64,000 nt of DNA. Source: Streptomyces vietnamensis (lineage in GTDB: Bacteria > Actinomycetota > Actinomycetes > Streptomycetales > Streptomycetaceae). The stretch covers positions 4,197,001 through 4,261,000 of the forward strand of contig NZ_CP010407.1 of assembly GCF_000830005.1 (NCBI RefSeq). Reading direction: 5' to 3'. The notes below the pieces were generated by a model. The model saw only the letters and a program-made list of their open reading frames with translations. It was not told the origin of the DNA and did not search any database. Shown here piece after piece: positions 16,033-23,754 of this stretch. Position 1 is the first letter of the stretch, and every line of letters begins with the position of its first letter. The translations under genes and the position numbers were made by a program.

Positions 16033-16851
16033 ATGACGACGCAGACAGCCACGGACACGGCCGAGGCCGACGCTCCGGCGAAGCCGGTGGCGCTGGTGAC
16101 CGGTGCCACCAGCGGCATCGGTCTGGCGATCGCCAGGCGGCTCGCCGCACTCGGCGCGCGCACCTTCCTCTGCGCCCGGGACGAGGCGCGGCTCACGGAG
16201 ACGGTCAAGGAGCTCCAGGCCGAGGGCCTCGACGTGGACGGCACGGTGTGCGACGTGGCGGACCCGGCGCAGATCCGCGCCTATGTGGCGGCGGCCGTCC
16301 AACGGTACGGAACGGTCGACATCCTGGTGAACAACGCCGGCCGCAGCGGCGGCGGCGCCACCGCCGAGATCCCCGACGAGCTGTGGCTCGACGTCATCAA
16401 CACCAACCTGACGAGCGTCTTCCTCATGACGAAGGAGGTGCTGGGCGCCGGTGGGATGCTGGCCAAGAAGCGCGGCCGGATCATCAACATCGCGTCCACG
16501 GGCGGCAAGCAGGGCGTGGTGCACGCGGTGCCGTACTCGGCGTCCAAGCACGGTGTCGTCGGTCTGACCAAGGCCCTCGGCCTGGAGCTGGCCCGCACCG
16601 GCATCACCGTGAACGCCGTGTGCCCCGGCTTCGTGGAGACCCCGATGGCCGAGAAGGTGCGCGAGCACTACGCCGGCATCTGGCAGGTGTCCGAGCAGGA
16701 GACCTTCGACCGCATCACCGCCCGGGTGCCGATGGGCCGGTACGTCGAGACCCGCGAGGTCGCGGCGATGGTCGAGTACCTGGTGGCGGACGACGCGGCG
16801 GCGGTCACCGCGCAGGCGCTCAACGTCTGCGGCGGGCTGGGCAACTACTGA
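16033..16851 (+). CDS. Polyketide C9 ketoreductase, ActIII-like SDR
   Basis: 272 residues. The NADPH site is TGATSGIG, the catalytic set Ser155, Tyr168 and Lys172 (INIAST, PYSASKHG), and the C-terminus AQALNVCGGLGNY is typical of ActIII-type reductases. The XGG motif that governs stereochemistry appears as Ser105-Gly106-Gly107 where ActIII has Pro-Gly-Gly. It reduces the C9 carbonyl of the octaketide, fixing the first ring fold. ATG preceded by AAGGGAGAC. Its stop overlaps the next ATG by one base. Confidence 0.94.
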   Translation: MTTQTATDTAEADAPAKPVALVTGATSGIGLAIARRLAALGARTFLCARDEARLTETVKELQAEGLDVDGTVCDVADPAQIRAYVAAAVQRYGTVDILVNNAGRSGGGATAEIPDELWLDVINTNLTSVFLMTKEVLGAGGMLAKKRGRIINIASTGGKQGVVHAVPYSASKHGVVGLTKALGLELARTGITVNAVCPGFVETPMAEKVREHYAGIWQVSEQETFDRITARVPMGRYVETREVAAMVEYLVADDAAAVTAQALNVCGGLGNY

Positions 16852-17645
16852 TGGCCGCCGAAGCCCCCACGACACCGGACACGGCGCCCGCCCCCGTCGC
16901 ACGCGTGGCGGCCGTGGCACCCGTCGCGCTGGTCACCGGCTCCTCCTCCGGCATCGGGCAGACCGTCGCCCAGCGGCTGGCCGCCGCGGGCTACCGCGTG
17001 GTCGTCAACTCCGCCCGCTCCGTGGAGGAGGGCGAGAAGACGGCCGCCGCGCTGCCCGACGCCCTCTACGTCCGGGCGGACGTCTCCGACGAGGCGGACG
17101 CGCGCCGCCTCGTCGACACGGCCGTCACGCACTACGGCCGGCTGGACGTCCTGGTCAACAACGCCGGACGCACCCGCGCCATCCCGCACGCCGACCTGAC
17201 CGCCGCCACGCCCGAGGTGTGGCGGGAGATCCTCGACCTCAACGTGATCGGGACCTGGCAGACCACCGTCGCCGCGATGCCGCACCTGTCCCGCTCGGGC
17301 GCCGGCGCCGTGGTCAACGTGTCCTCCATCGCGGGCAGCCGCCCGGCCGGCAGCTCGATCCCGTACGCCGTGAGCAAGGCGGCCATCGAGCACATGACCC
17401 GGCTCCTCGCGAACACGGTGGGTCCGGCCGTCCGGGTCAACGCGGTCGCTCCCGGACTGATCGAGACGCCCTGGACACAGAACAGCGACTTCTTCGCTCC
17501 GATCGCCGAGCACGTCCGGCAGACCACTCCGCTGCGCCGCACGGGCCGCCCCGAGGACGTCGCGGAAGCCGTCCTGGGGCTGCTCCGCGCCACGTACACC
17601 ACCGGGCAGGTCCTGCTGGTGGACGGCGGCGCCCACCTGCTCTGA
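16851..17645 (+). CDS. Second SDR, candidate post-cyclisation ketoreductase (RED1-like)
   Basis: 264 residues. After a ~20-residue Ala/Pro leader come VTGSSSGIG (cofactor), NNAGRTR, NVSSIAGSRP and the catalytic YAVSKAA. The C-terminus GQVLLVDGGAHLL is ordinary for the family. In BIQ pathways a reduction sets C3 before the pyran ring forms: actinorhodin uses the 3-hydroxyacyl-CoA dehydrogenase-like ActVI-ORF1 (3S), while granaticin uses an SDR for the opposite configuration. No ActVI-ORF1-like gene is seen here, so this SDR is the best candidate for that step (inference). Confidence 0.8.
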   Translation: MAAEAPTTPDTAPAPVARVAAVAPVALVTGSSSGIGQTVAQRLAAAGYRVVVNSARSVEEGEKTAAALPDALYVRADVSDEADARRLVDTAVTHYGRLDVLVNNAGRTRAIPHADLTAATPEVWREILDLNVIGTWQTTVAAMPHLSRSGAGAVVNVSSIAGSRPAGSSIPYAVSKAAIEHMTRLLANTVGPAVRVNAVAPGLIETPWTQNSDFFAPIAEHVRQTTPLRRTGRPEDVAEAVLGLLRATYTTGQVLLVDGGAHLL

Positions 17646-17679
17646 ACCGTCCACCCCCGTCTCTCCGAGGAGTTCCACC

Positions 17680-18699
17680 GTGCGGCTCGCCGTGAACCTC
17701 GTCCACCAAGGTGCCGGTGAACTCGCCCGCGCCGCCGAACGGCTGGGCTACGCCGCCGCGCTGGCCCCCGAGGGCTACCGCTCCGACGCGGCCAGTGTGC
17801 TGGGCCTCGTGGCGGGGGTGACCGAACGCATCGCCCTGATCTCGGGCGTGATGCAGATCCCCGGCCGCCCGCCGGCCATGGCCGCCCTGACCGCCGCCAC
17901 GCTCGACTCGCTGAGCGGCGGCCGCTTCCGGCTCGGCCTCGGAGTGTCCAACCCCGATGTGTCGGTGGGCTGGTACGGCGTCGAGTTCACGCAGCCGCTC
18001 GAACGCACCCGGGAGTACGTCGACATCGTCCGCCGCGCCCTGGACGGCGAGCCCGTCACCCACCGGGGCACGCACTTCGAGGTCGGCGGACCCGCCCCCC
18101 TGCACCTGCTGACCGAGCGGCCCCCCGGCCGGCTGCCGGTGCTGCTCGCGGCGGTCGGCCCGCGCAACCTACGGCTCGCGGGCGAGATCGCGGACGGCTG
18201 GCTCGGGGTCTTCACCTCCCCGGAGGCCGTCACCCGGGCCGTCGCGGAGATCCGCAAGGGCCGGGGCACGGACGACCTGAGCGGATTCGAGGTGCTGCCC
18301 AGCCTGCCCACCGCCGTCGCGGACACCGCGGGCCAGGCGGCGGACACGCTGCGCGGCCAGTACGTGTACCTCATGGGCATCGGCGACCCCGAGCGCAACT
18401 TCTACTGCGCGATGGCCCGTTCGATGGGGTACGAGGCCGAGGTCGCCGCCTTCCTCGACCGGCTCGCGGCCGGCGACCGCGCGGGCGCCGGCGCGGCGCT
18501 CCCGCTCGGTTTCATCGACCGAACGGCGCTGATCGGCCCCGTCGACCGGATCGCGGACCGGATGCGCGCCTACGCGGACGCGGGCGTGACCACCCTCGGG
18601 GTGATGGTCTCGGCCGCCGCGACCGGCCTGGAGGGCCGTCTGGCCATCGTCGAAGCGGCCGCCCGGGCCCTGGAACGCTCCGGCCTGGCCACCGGCTGA
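17680..18699 (+). CDS. Luciferase-like (LLM class) flavin/F420 oxidoreductase
   Basis: 339 residues from a GTG preceded by CCGAGGAG. The bacterial-luciferase TIM-barrel pattern shows in ERLGYAAALAPEGY, GGRFRLGLGVSNP and RLAGEIADGWLGVF. LLM proteins use FMNH2 or reduced F420 for hydride transfer or oxygenation. BIQ pathways need an enoyl reduction that ActVI-ORF2 does in actinorhodin; no such enoyl reductase is present here, and this protein might fill the gap (inference). It follows the SDR by 34 bp in the same plus-strand run. Confidence 0.8.
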   Translation: MRLAVNLVHQGAGELARAAERLGYAAALAPEGYRSDAASVLGLVAGVTERIALISGVMQIPGRPPAMAALTAATLDSLSGGRFRLGLGVSNPDVSVGWYGVEFTQPLERTREYVDIVRRALDGEPVTHRGTHFEVGGPAPLHLLTERPPGRLPVLLAAVGPRNLRLAGEIADGWLGVFTSPEAVTRAVAEIRKGRGTDDLSGFEVLPSLPTAVADTAGQAADTLRGQYVYLMGIGDPERNFYCAMARSMGYEAEVAAFLDRLAAGDRAGAGAALPLGFIDRTALIGPVDRIADRMRAYADAGVTTLGVMVSAAATGLEGRLAIVEAAARALERSGLATG

Positions 18700-18709
18700 C
18701 TCCGGTCTC

Positions 18710-18763
18710 GTTTCACGTGAAGGTCTCGTTTCACGTGAAACGAGCCCCTGTTTCACGTGAAAC
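18710..18763. other. Three clustered parS sites within the cluster
   Basis: Two perfect gtttcacgtgaaac sites (18728-18741 and 18750-18763) and one degenerate copy (18710-18723, last two bases altered) lie in the 118-bp gap between the oxidoreductase and DUF6081 genes. The perfect sites extend to 20-bp palindromes (ctcgtttcacgtgaaacgag; cctgtttcacgtgaaacagg). The 14-mer is the streptomycete parS consensus bound by ParB and is identical to the two copies at parA in this window. Confidence 0.9.
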
Positions 18764-18817
18764 AGGGCCGCCCCCGTCGTCCCCTGTCCCCGCCCGGCTC
18801 ATCGCACGGAGAACGCC

Positions 18818-19567
18818 ATGACGATCCTCTTCCACGACGACTTCACCGAAGGGCTGCGAGCCCGGCCCGACGGCCCCTGGTCGCTGCGGCCCGCCGGCGC
18901 GCTGACGGCCGGGGACGGCATCACGCGCGCCACGGACGCCGGCCTGGTGGTGGAGCCGACCGGTACGGCCCCGGGTACCGGGCAGCCGGCCTTCGTGGTG
19001 CCGCCCGGCAATGAGCCCCTCGACCATCTGCGCTGGGCCGCCTTCGGCCCCGGGTGCCCGACCGGGGGCGCCACGCTGACCGTGTCCGCGACGCTCTCGG
19101 CCGAGCCGCTGGGGGAGGCGGCGGACGACGTACCGGACGGGGCGGGCGCCCTCGTCGTACTGGACCGTGACGCCGGTCTGATCCTGGACTTCGCGCTGAC
19201 CGGCGGCCGGGTGTGGGCGCTGTACGGCCGCGTGCCCGGCCCGGACGGCACACGGGGCGGCTTCTCGTACAGCGTGCCGCTCGCCCCGCGCGGCCCCCTG
19301 GACACACACCGCTGCGCACTCGTGGTGGACACGGCGGAGGCCGTGGCCCGCTGGTTCCTCGACGGCACCGAGGTGTTCTCCGTGGAACACCTCGGCCAGG
19401 GCCTGCCGGAGGGGGTACGACCGGACTCGGTGACCCCGGGCCCGCTCGGCCCCGTGCGGTCCACGACGCTCGTGCCCGGCCTGGCGCTGATCTGCGACCG
19501 TCCGCACGGACAGGGGCTGCGTCTCACCGTGGGCGCGCTGTCGGTCGCCGACGAGGTGGCGGCGTGA
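18818..19567 (+). CDS. DUF6081 family protein, paralogue 2
   Basis: 249 residues starting ATG with FHDDFTEGL. Collinear with the product of 11074-11856 over the whole length (DDF start, HLRWAAFGPG versus HLRWAAFAEP, LDFALTGG, ALYGRVPGPDGTRGGFSYSVPLAPRG, ARWFLDGTEVFSV). Similarity is moderate, so the duplication is old or the copies were acquired separately. No catalytic signature is recognisable. Its stop overlaps the GTG of the 2,3-dehydratase gene, tying its expression to the deoxysugar genes. Confidence 0.75.
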   Translation: MTILFHDDFTEGLRARPDGPWSLRPAGALTAGDGITRATDAGLVVEPTGTAPGTGQPAFVVPPGNEPLDHLRWAAFGPGCPTGGATLTVSATLSAEPLGEAADDVPDGAGALVVLDRDAGLILDFALTGGRVWALYGRVPGPDGTRGGFSYSVPLAPRGPLDTHRCALVVDTAEAVARWFLDGTEVFSVEHLGQGLPEGVRPDSVTPGPLGPVRSTTLVPGLALICDRPHGQGLRLTVGALSVADEVAA

Positions 19568-20913
19568 CGCACATCGAGGACGCGGCCGGCTTCCACTCCT
19601 GGTTCGCCGGCCGGAGCGCCGCCCACCGGTACCGCATCACCCCGACCCCCCTGCACGACCTGGACGGCTGGTACACCGACTCCGCCACGGGCGACGTCCG
19701 GCACCGCAGCGGCCGGTTCTTCTCGATCGAGGGCCTGCGGTTCGAGCCGGCCGCCCCGGACGCACCGGCCTGGACGCAGCCGATCATCCGGCAGCCGGAG
19801 ACCGGCATCCTCGGCGTGCTGCTCAAGCGGTTCGACGGGGTCCCCCATCTGCTGATGCAGGCCAAGATGGAGCCGGGCAACATCACCACGCTCCAGCTCT
19901 CGCCGACCGTGCAGGCCACCTTCAGCAACTACACGCGAGTGCACCGGGGCGCCGCCGTCCGCTACATCGACCATTTCCTCACCCCGGGCGCCGCGGACCG
20001 GGTCCACTACGACGCCCTGCAGAGCGAGCAGGGCTCGTGGTTCCTGGGCAAGCGCAACCGCAACATCGTCGTCGAGACGACCGCCGACGTCCCGGTCCAC
20101 GAGGACTTCTGCTGGGTGCCGCGCCCGGTGATGGCGGAGCTGCTGCGGGTCGACAACCTCGTCAACATGGACTCACGCACGGTGCTCGCGGGGCTGCCCG
20201 ACGAGGTGACCGGCGACGGCTCCGGCGAGGCTCCGCTCCCGGGGCGGGCGTCGGAGCAGCCGCTGCACGACACCGCGACGCTGCTGCACTGGTTCACCGG
20301 GGCCAAGATGCGTCACCGCTCCGAGCGCACGACGATCCCGCTGAGGCGGGTCGGCGGCTGGCACCGCGACGACCGGCGCGGCGAGATCGCCCACGAGGCG
20401 GGCCGGTACTTCCGGATCATCGGCGTCGACGTCGAGGCCGACAGCCGCGAGGTGCCCTCCTGGTCCCAGCCGATGCTGGCCCCGGCAGGACGCGGGGTCA
20501 TCGCCTTCGTGAGCAAGGAGATCCGCGGGGAGCGCCATCTGCTGGTGCAGGCCCGTGCGGAGGCGGGCACCTTCGACGTCGCCGAGATCGGGCCCAGCGT
20601 GCAGTGCAACCCGGGCAATCTCGCCGAGTCCGCGCGGCGGCCGCCGTACCTGGACGCCGTGCTGGCCGCCCGGCCCGAGCAGGTGCTGTTCGACACCGTG
20701 CACTCCGAGGAGGGCGGCCGGTTCTACCACGCGGAGAACCGCTACCTGGTGGTCGACGGGACCGACATCCCCCTGGACGTCCCCGAGGACTACACCTGGA
20801 TGACGGTCCGCCAGCTCACCCGGGCAGGCCGGATCGGCAACCTCGTCGACGTCGAGGCCCGCACCCTCCTGGCGTGCGTCCGTACCCTGCCCGGCCACGG
20901 GGCGTCCCGGTGA
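19564..20913 (+). CDS. NDP-hexose 2,3-dehydratase
   Basis: 449 residues built as two tandem repeats of the family unit (about 1-210 and 230-445), each with a FHSWF/LHWF start, a GRFFSIEGL/GRYFRIIGV motif, W(T/S)QP, a VPHLLMQAKMEPGN / ERHLLVQARAEAGT motif and N-L-x-x-x-x-R. Members such as those of granaticin and tylosin pathways remove the 2-hydroxyl of NDP-4-keto-6-deoxyglucose, giving a 3,4-diketo sugar that a 3-ketoreductase then reduces. That reductase is encoded next, with a 4-bp overlap. This step begins C2 deoxygenation. Confidence 0.94.
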   Translation: MTHIEDAAGFHSWFAGRSAAHRYRITPTPLHDLDGWYTDSATGDVRHRSGRFFSIEGLRFEPAAPDAPAWTQPIIRQPETGILGVLLKRFDGVPHLLMQAKMEPGNITTLQLSPTVQATFSNYTRVHRGAAVRYIDHFLTPGAADRVHYDALQSEQGSWFLGKRNRNIVVETTADVPVHEDFCWVPRPVMAELLRVDNLVNMDSRTVLAGLPDEVTGDGSGEAPLPGRASEQPLHDTATLLHWFTGAKMRHRSERTTIPLRRVGGWHRDDRRGEIAHEAGRYFRIIGVDVEADSREVPSWSQPMLAPAGRGVIAFVSKEIRGERHLLVQARAEAGTFDVAEIGPSVQCNPGNLAESARRPPYLDAVLAARPEQVLFDTVHSEEGGRFYHAENRYLVVDGTDIPLDVPEDYTWMTVRQLTRAGRIGNLVDVEARTLLACVRTLPGHGASR

Positions 20914-21911
20914 GCGCGCTGAGGATCGGTGTGGCGGGCTGTGCCGACATCGCGCTGCGCCGCATGCTGCCCGCCTTCGAGGCCTCCCCCCACACGGTCG
21001 TGACGGCGATCGCCAGCCGCACCGCCGACAAGGCCCGGGCCGCCGCCGACACCTTCGGCTGCGCGGCCGTCGTGGGATACGACGCCCTGCTCGAACGGTC
21101 CGACGTGGACGCCGTGTACGTACCGCTGCCGGTCGCCCTGCACGCCCGGTGGACCGAGCGCGCGCTGCGCGCGGGCAAGCACGTCCTGGCCGAGAAGCCG
21201 CTCACCGCACGGGCCGACGACACCGTCCGGCTGCTCGGCCTCGCCCGCGAGCACGGTGTCGTCCTCGCCGAGAACTACCTGTTCGTCCACCACAGCGCGT
21301 ACACGTCCGTACGGGACCTGGTGGCCCAGGGGGCGGTCGGCGAGGTACGGGCGCTGCACGCCTCGTTCACGATCCCGCCGCGCCCCGCCGACGACATCCG
21401 CTACCGCGCCGACCTGGACGGCGGGGCCCTTCTCGACATCGGCGTGTACCCGGTCCGGCTGGCCTCCCTGCTGCTCGGACCCGAGCTGCGCGTGCACGGC
21501 GCCGTCCTGCGCCACGACACCGCGCGCGGCGTCGACCTCGGCGGCAGCGCGCTGCTCGGCGATCCCGCCACGGGGGCGAGTGCCCAGCTGGTCTTCGGCA
21601 TGGAGCACGGGTACACGGCGGGCTGGCGGCTGCTCGGCAGCGAGGGCAGCCTGGCCCTCGACCGCGCCTACTCCCCGCCGGCGGGGCACCGCCCGGTGCT
21701 GCGGATCGAGCGTGCGGGCGGCGCCGAGGAACGCGTCCTGCCCGCCCACGACCAGGCGGCCACCGCGGTCGCCGCCTTCGCCGAGTCCGTACGGCACCGG
21801 CGCACGGGCGGCGCGGCCGACGCGGGCGACGCGGGCGACGCGGCAGCCGTGGTGCGCCAGGCCCGGCTGGTGGACGAGATCCGCCGGACCGCCCACCTCG
21901 TGAAGGTCTGA
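20910..21911 (+). CDS. NDP-hexose 3-ketoreductase, Gfo/Idh/MocA family
   Basis: 333 residues. The Rossmann fingerprint IGVAGCADIALRRMLPAF is followed by the family motif AGKHVLAEKPLTA (catalytic Lys) and a C-terminal beta-sheet domain with DIGVYPVRLASLLLG. It reduces the C3 ketone left by the 2,3-dehydratase, completing 2-deoxygenation. GTG start at 20910 overlaps the previous stop; 21 bp separate it from the epimerase gene. A GDAGDA repeat near the C-terminus is a local low-complexity stretch. Confidence 0.9.
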   Translation: MSALRIGVAGCADIALRRMLPAFEASPHTVVTAIASRTADKARAAADTFGCAAVVGYDALLERSDVDAVYVPLPVALHARWTERALRAGKHVLAEKPLTARADDTVRLLGLAREHGVVLAENYLFVHHSAYTSVRDLVAQGAVGEVRALHASFTIPPRPADDIRYRADLDGGALLDIGVYPVRLASLLLGPELRVHGAVLRHDTARGVDLGGSALLGDPATGASAQLVFGMEHGYTAGWRLLGSEGSLALDRAYSPPAGHRPVLRIERAGGAEERVLPAHDQAATAVAAFAESVRHRRTGGAADAGDAGDAAAVVRQARLVDEIRRTAHLVKV

Positions 21912-21932
21912 GCGGAGGAACGGACGACGGAC

Positions 21933-22544
21933 ATGGACATCCGAGAGATCCCGCAGGTCCCGGGCTCCTACGTGATCACCCCGCACCAGTGGCCCGATCC
22001 GCGCGGCACGTTCTTCGAGTCGCTCCGCACCGACCTGGTGGGCGAGGCCGTCGGGCGCCCCTTCGAGGTACGGCAGATCAACTACTCGACCTCGCGCCGC
22101 AACACCCTGCGCGGCATCCACGGCGTGCTCATCCCGCCCGGTCAGGCGAAGTACGTCACCTGCGTGCGCGGCGCGCTGCGCGACATGGTGGTGGACCTAC
22201 GGGTCGGCTCGCCGACCTTCGGGCAGAGCGCGAGCACCCTGCTCACCCCCGAGAACGGGATGGCCGTACACGTCACCGAAGGTCTCGGCCACGGCTTCCT
22301 CGCCCTCACCGACGACACCTGCATCTCCTACGCCCTGTCGACCGCGCACGTCCCGGGCACCCAGTTCGAGATCGACCCGCTCGACCCCGAACTGGCACTG
22401 CCCTGGGGCCATGAGGAACCGCCCCTGCTGTCCGAGAAGGACGCCCGGGCACCGTCGCTGCGCACCGCTCTGGAGCGCGGCATCCTCCCCCGCTGGCCCG
22501 GCACCGCGCCCGCCGGGGCCCACCGAAAGAACGGGACACCATGA
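21933..22544 (+). CDS. dTDP-4-keto-6-deoxyhexose 3,5- (or 5-) epimerase, RmlC-like
   Basis: 203 residues, cupin fold. Motifs are DPRGTFFESLR, QINYSTSRRNTLRGIH (active-site His), DMVVDLRVGSPTFGQ and VTEGLGHGFLALTDDTCISYAL. It inverts C5 and perhaps C3 of the keto-sugar, turning it into the L series; with 2,3-dideoxygenation, only C5 inversion matters in the end product. Together with the other enzymes this points to an L-sugar such as rhodinose or amicetose. The stop overlaps the next ATG by 4 bp. Confidence 0.9.
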   Translation: MDIREIPQVPGSYVITPHQWPDPRGTFFESLRTDLVGEAVGRPFEVRQINYSTSRRNTLRGIHGVLIPPGQAKYVTCVRGALRDMVVDLRVGSPTFGQSASTLLTPENGMAVHVTEGLGHGFLALTDDTCISYALSTAHVPGTQFEIDPLDPELALPWGHEEPPLLSEKDARAPSLRTALERGILPRWPGTAPAGAHRKNGTP

Positions 22545-23728
22545 AGCTGCTGTTCCTCGCGCCGGTCGTCGGCACCCACGGCGAGGTCACCACGGGTCTG
22601 GGCCTGGCCCGGCTCCTGGCACCCGCCGGCATCACCGCCCACTTCGTGGTGGACACCCACAACGCACCGCAGCTCAAGGCCGCCGGCGTGCCCGGCACCG
22701 TCATCGACGCGTCGATGGGTACGGGTGTCCGCGCGGTCGTCGAGGACACCGTACGGGCCGAGCGGCCCGACGTGATCGTGCTCAGCGACTACCTCTCGTA
22801 CTGGCTGATGATGCACCGCGTCTACCGCACCGACCCCTGGTTCGTGGAGCAGCTCGGCGTCCCGGTGATCCCGCTCGACCTGTACGAGTGGGAGAACACC
22901 GACTTCCGCGTCGACCACTTCGGGCTCGGCCTGGAGGTGGACCGGCGGATCCTCGGCATGCCGGTCGCGCTGCGGCCCGCGCCCTGGGCCCGCCCCGACC
23001 CGGGCCCCGGCAGCCGTGCCCTGGTCTACCCGTTCATGCGTCCGCTGCCCCGCCCCGGCGCCGGGGCGCGCCGCACCGTGCGGTCCGCCCTCGGACTGCG
23101 CGAGGAGGACCGGCTGCTCTCCCTGTCCGTCTCGGGCTGGCAACGCCACGCCCAGTCGGTCGAGGACCCGGTGACGCGCGGCCTCGCCCGGCGGGTGCCC
23201 GAGCGGGTCGCCGCCGCGCTGCGCCGGCTGCCCGACACCACCCGCTTCCTGGTCGTCGGGCCCGACCTGGACGGTCTCGAAGGGCTGCCCGCCGAGCGCA
23301 CCCTCCGGGTGCCGTCCTGCCCGCCCGACCGCTACCAGGACCTCCTGGACGCCTCGGACGCCGTGCTCTCGCTGCACGTACCCGCCTCGGCACTGGTCCG
23401 CTCGGTCTTCTCGGACCTGCCCGCCGTGCACGTCGGCCACAGCGGCCCGCACACCGAGGAGCCGGACGCCCTCGCCCCGTACAGCATGTGGCCGCTGCGC
23501 TGGAACTCCGTCGTCCGGCCGCTGCTCGCGGACAACCCTCTGACCGGCACCTTCCGGCAGGCCGAACTCCTCGACACCGACGGGATGGTGGCGGCCGTCG
23601 ACGCCGTCCTGAACGACCCCGGGGAGCGCGCCCGGCTCGCGGAGGGACGCGCCCGCTATCTGGCCCTGCTCGACGCGCTGCCCGCCGTACCCGAGATCTT
23701 CGCGGAGGCCGTCCGCCGCCTGGGCTGA
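22541..23728 (+). CDS. Glycosyltransferase-like protein, DUF6365-like
   Basis: 395 residues with a GT-B-like outline: MKLLFLAPVVGTHGEVTTGLGLARLL at the N-terminus, a middle DYLSYWLM/DLYEWENTDFR region and a C-terminal part with FLVVGPDL and SVFSDLPAVHVGHSGPH. The usual GT1 C-terminal donor motif is not seen. The pattern resembles a small family annotated DUF6365 near type II PKS clusters (from memory). By position at the end of the deoxysugar run it is a candidate sugar transferase; a non-catalytic helper role is equally possible. It converges with the 3-dehydratase gene, 26 bp apart. Confidence 0.7.
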   Translation: MKLLFLAPVVGTHGEVTTGLGLARLLAPAGITAHFVVDTHNAPQLKAAGVPGTVIDASMGTGVRAVVEDTVRAERPDVIVLSDYLSYWLMMHRVYRTDPWFVEQLGVPVIPLDLYEWENTDFRVDHFGLGLEVDRRILGMPVALRPAPWARPDPGPGSRALVYPFMRPLPRPGAGARRTVRSALGLREEDRLLSLSVSGWQRHAQSVEDPVTRGLARRVPERVAAALRRLPDTTRFLVVGPDLDGLEGLPAERTLRVPSCPPDRYQDLLDASDAVLSLHVPASALVRSVFSDLPAVHVGHSGPHTEEPDALAPYSMWPLRWNSVVRPLLADNPLTGTFRQAELLDTDGMVAAVDAVLNDPGERARLAEGRARYLALLDALPAVPEIFAEAVRRLG

Positions 23729-23754
23729 ACCCGCGGGACCGGGCCCCGTACGGC

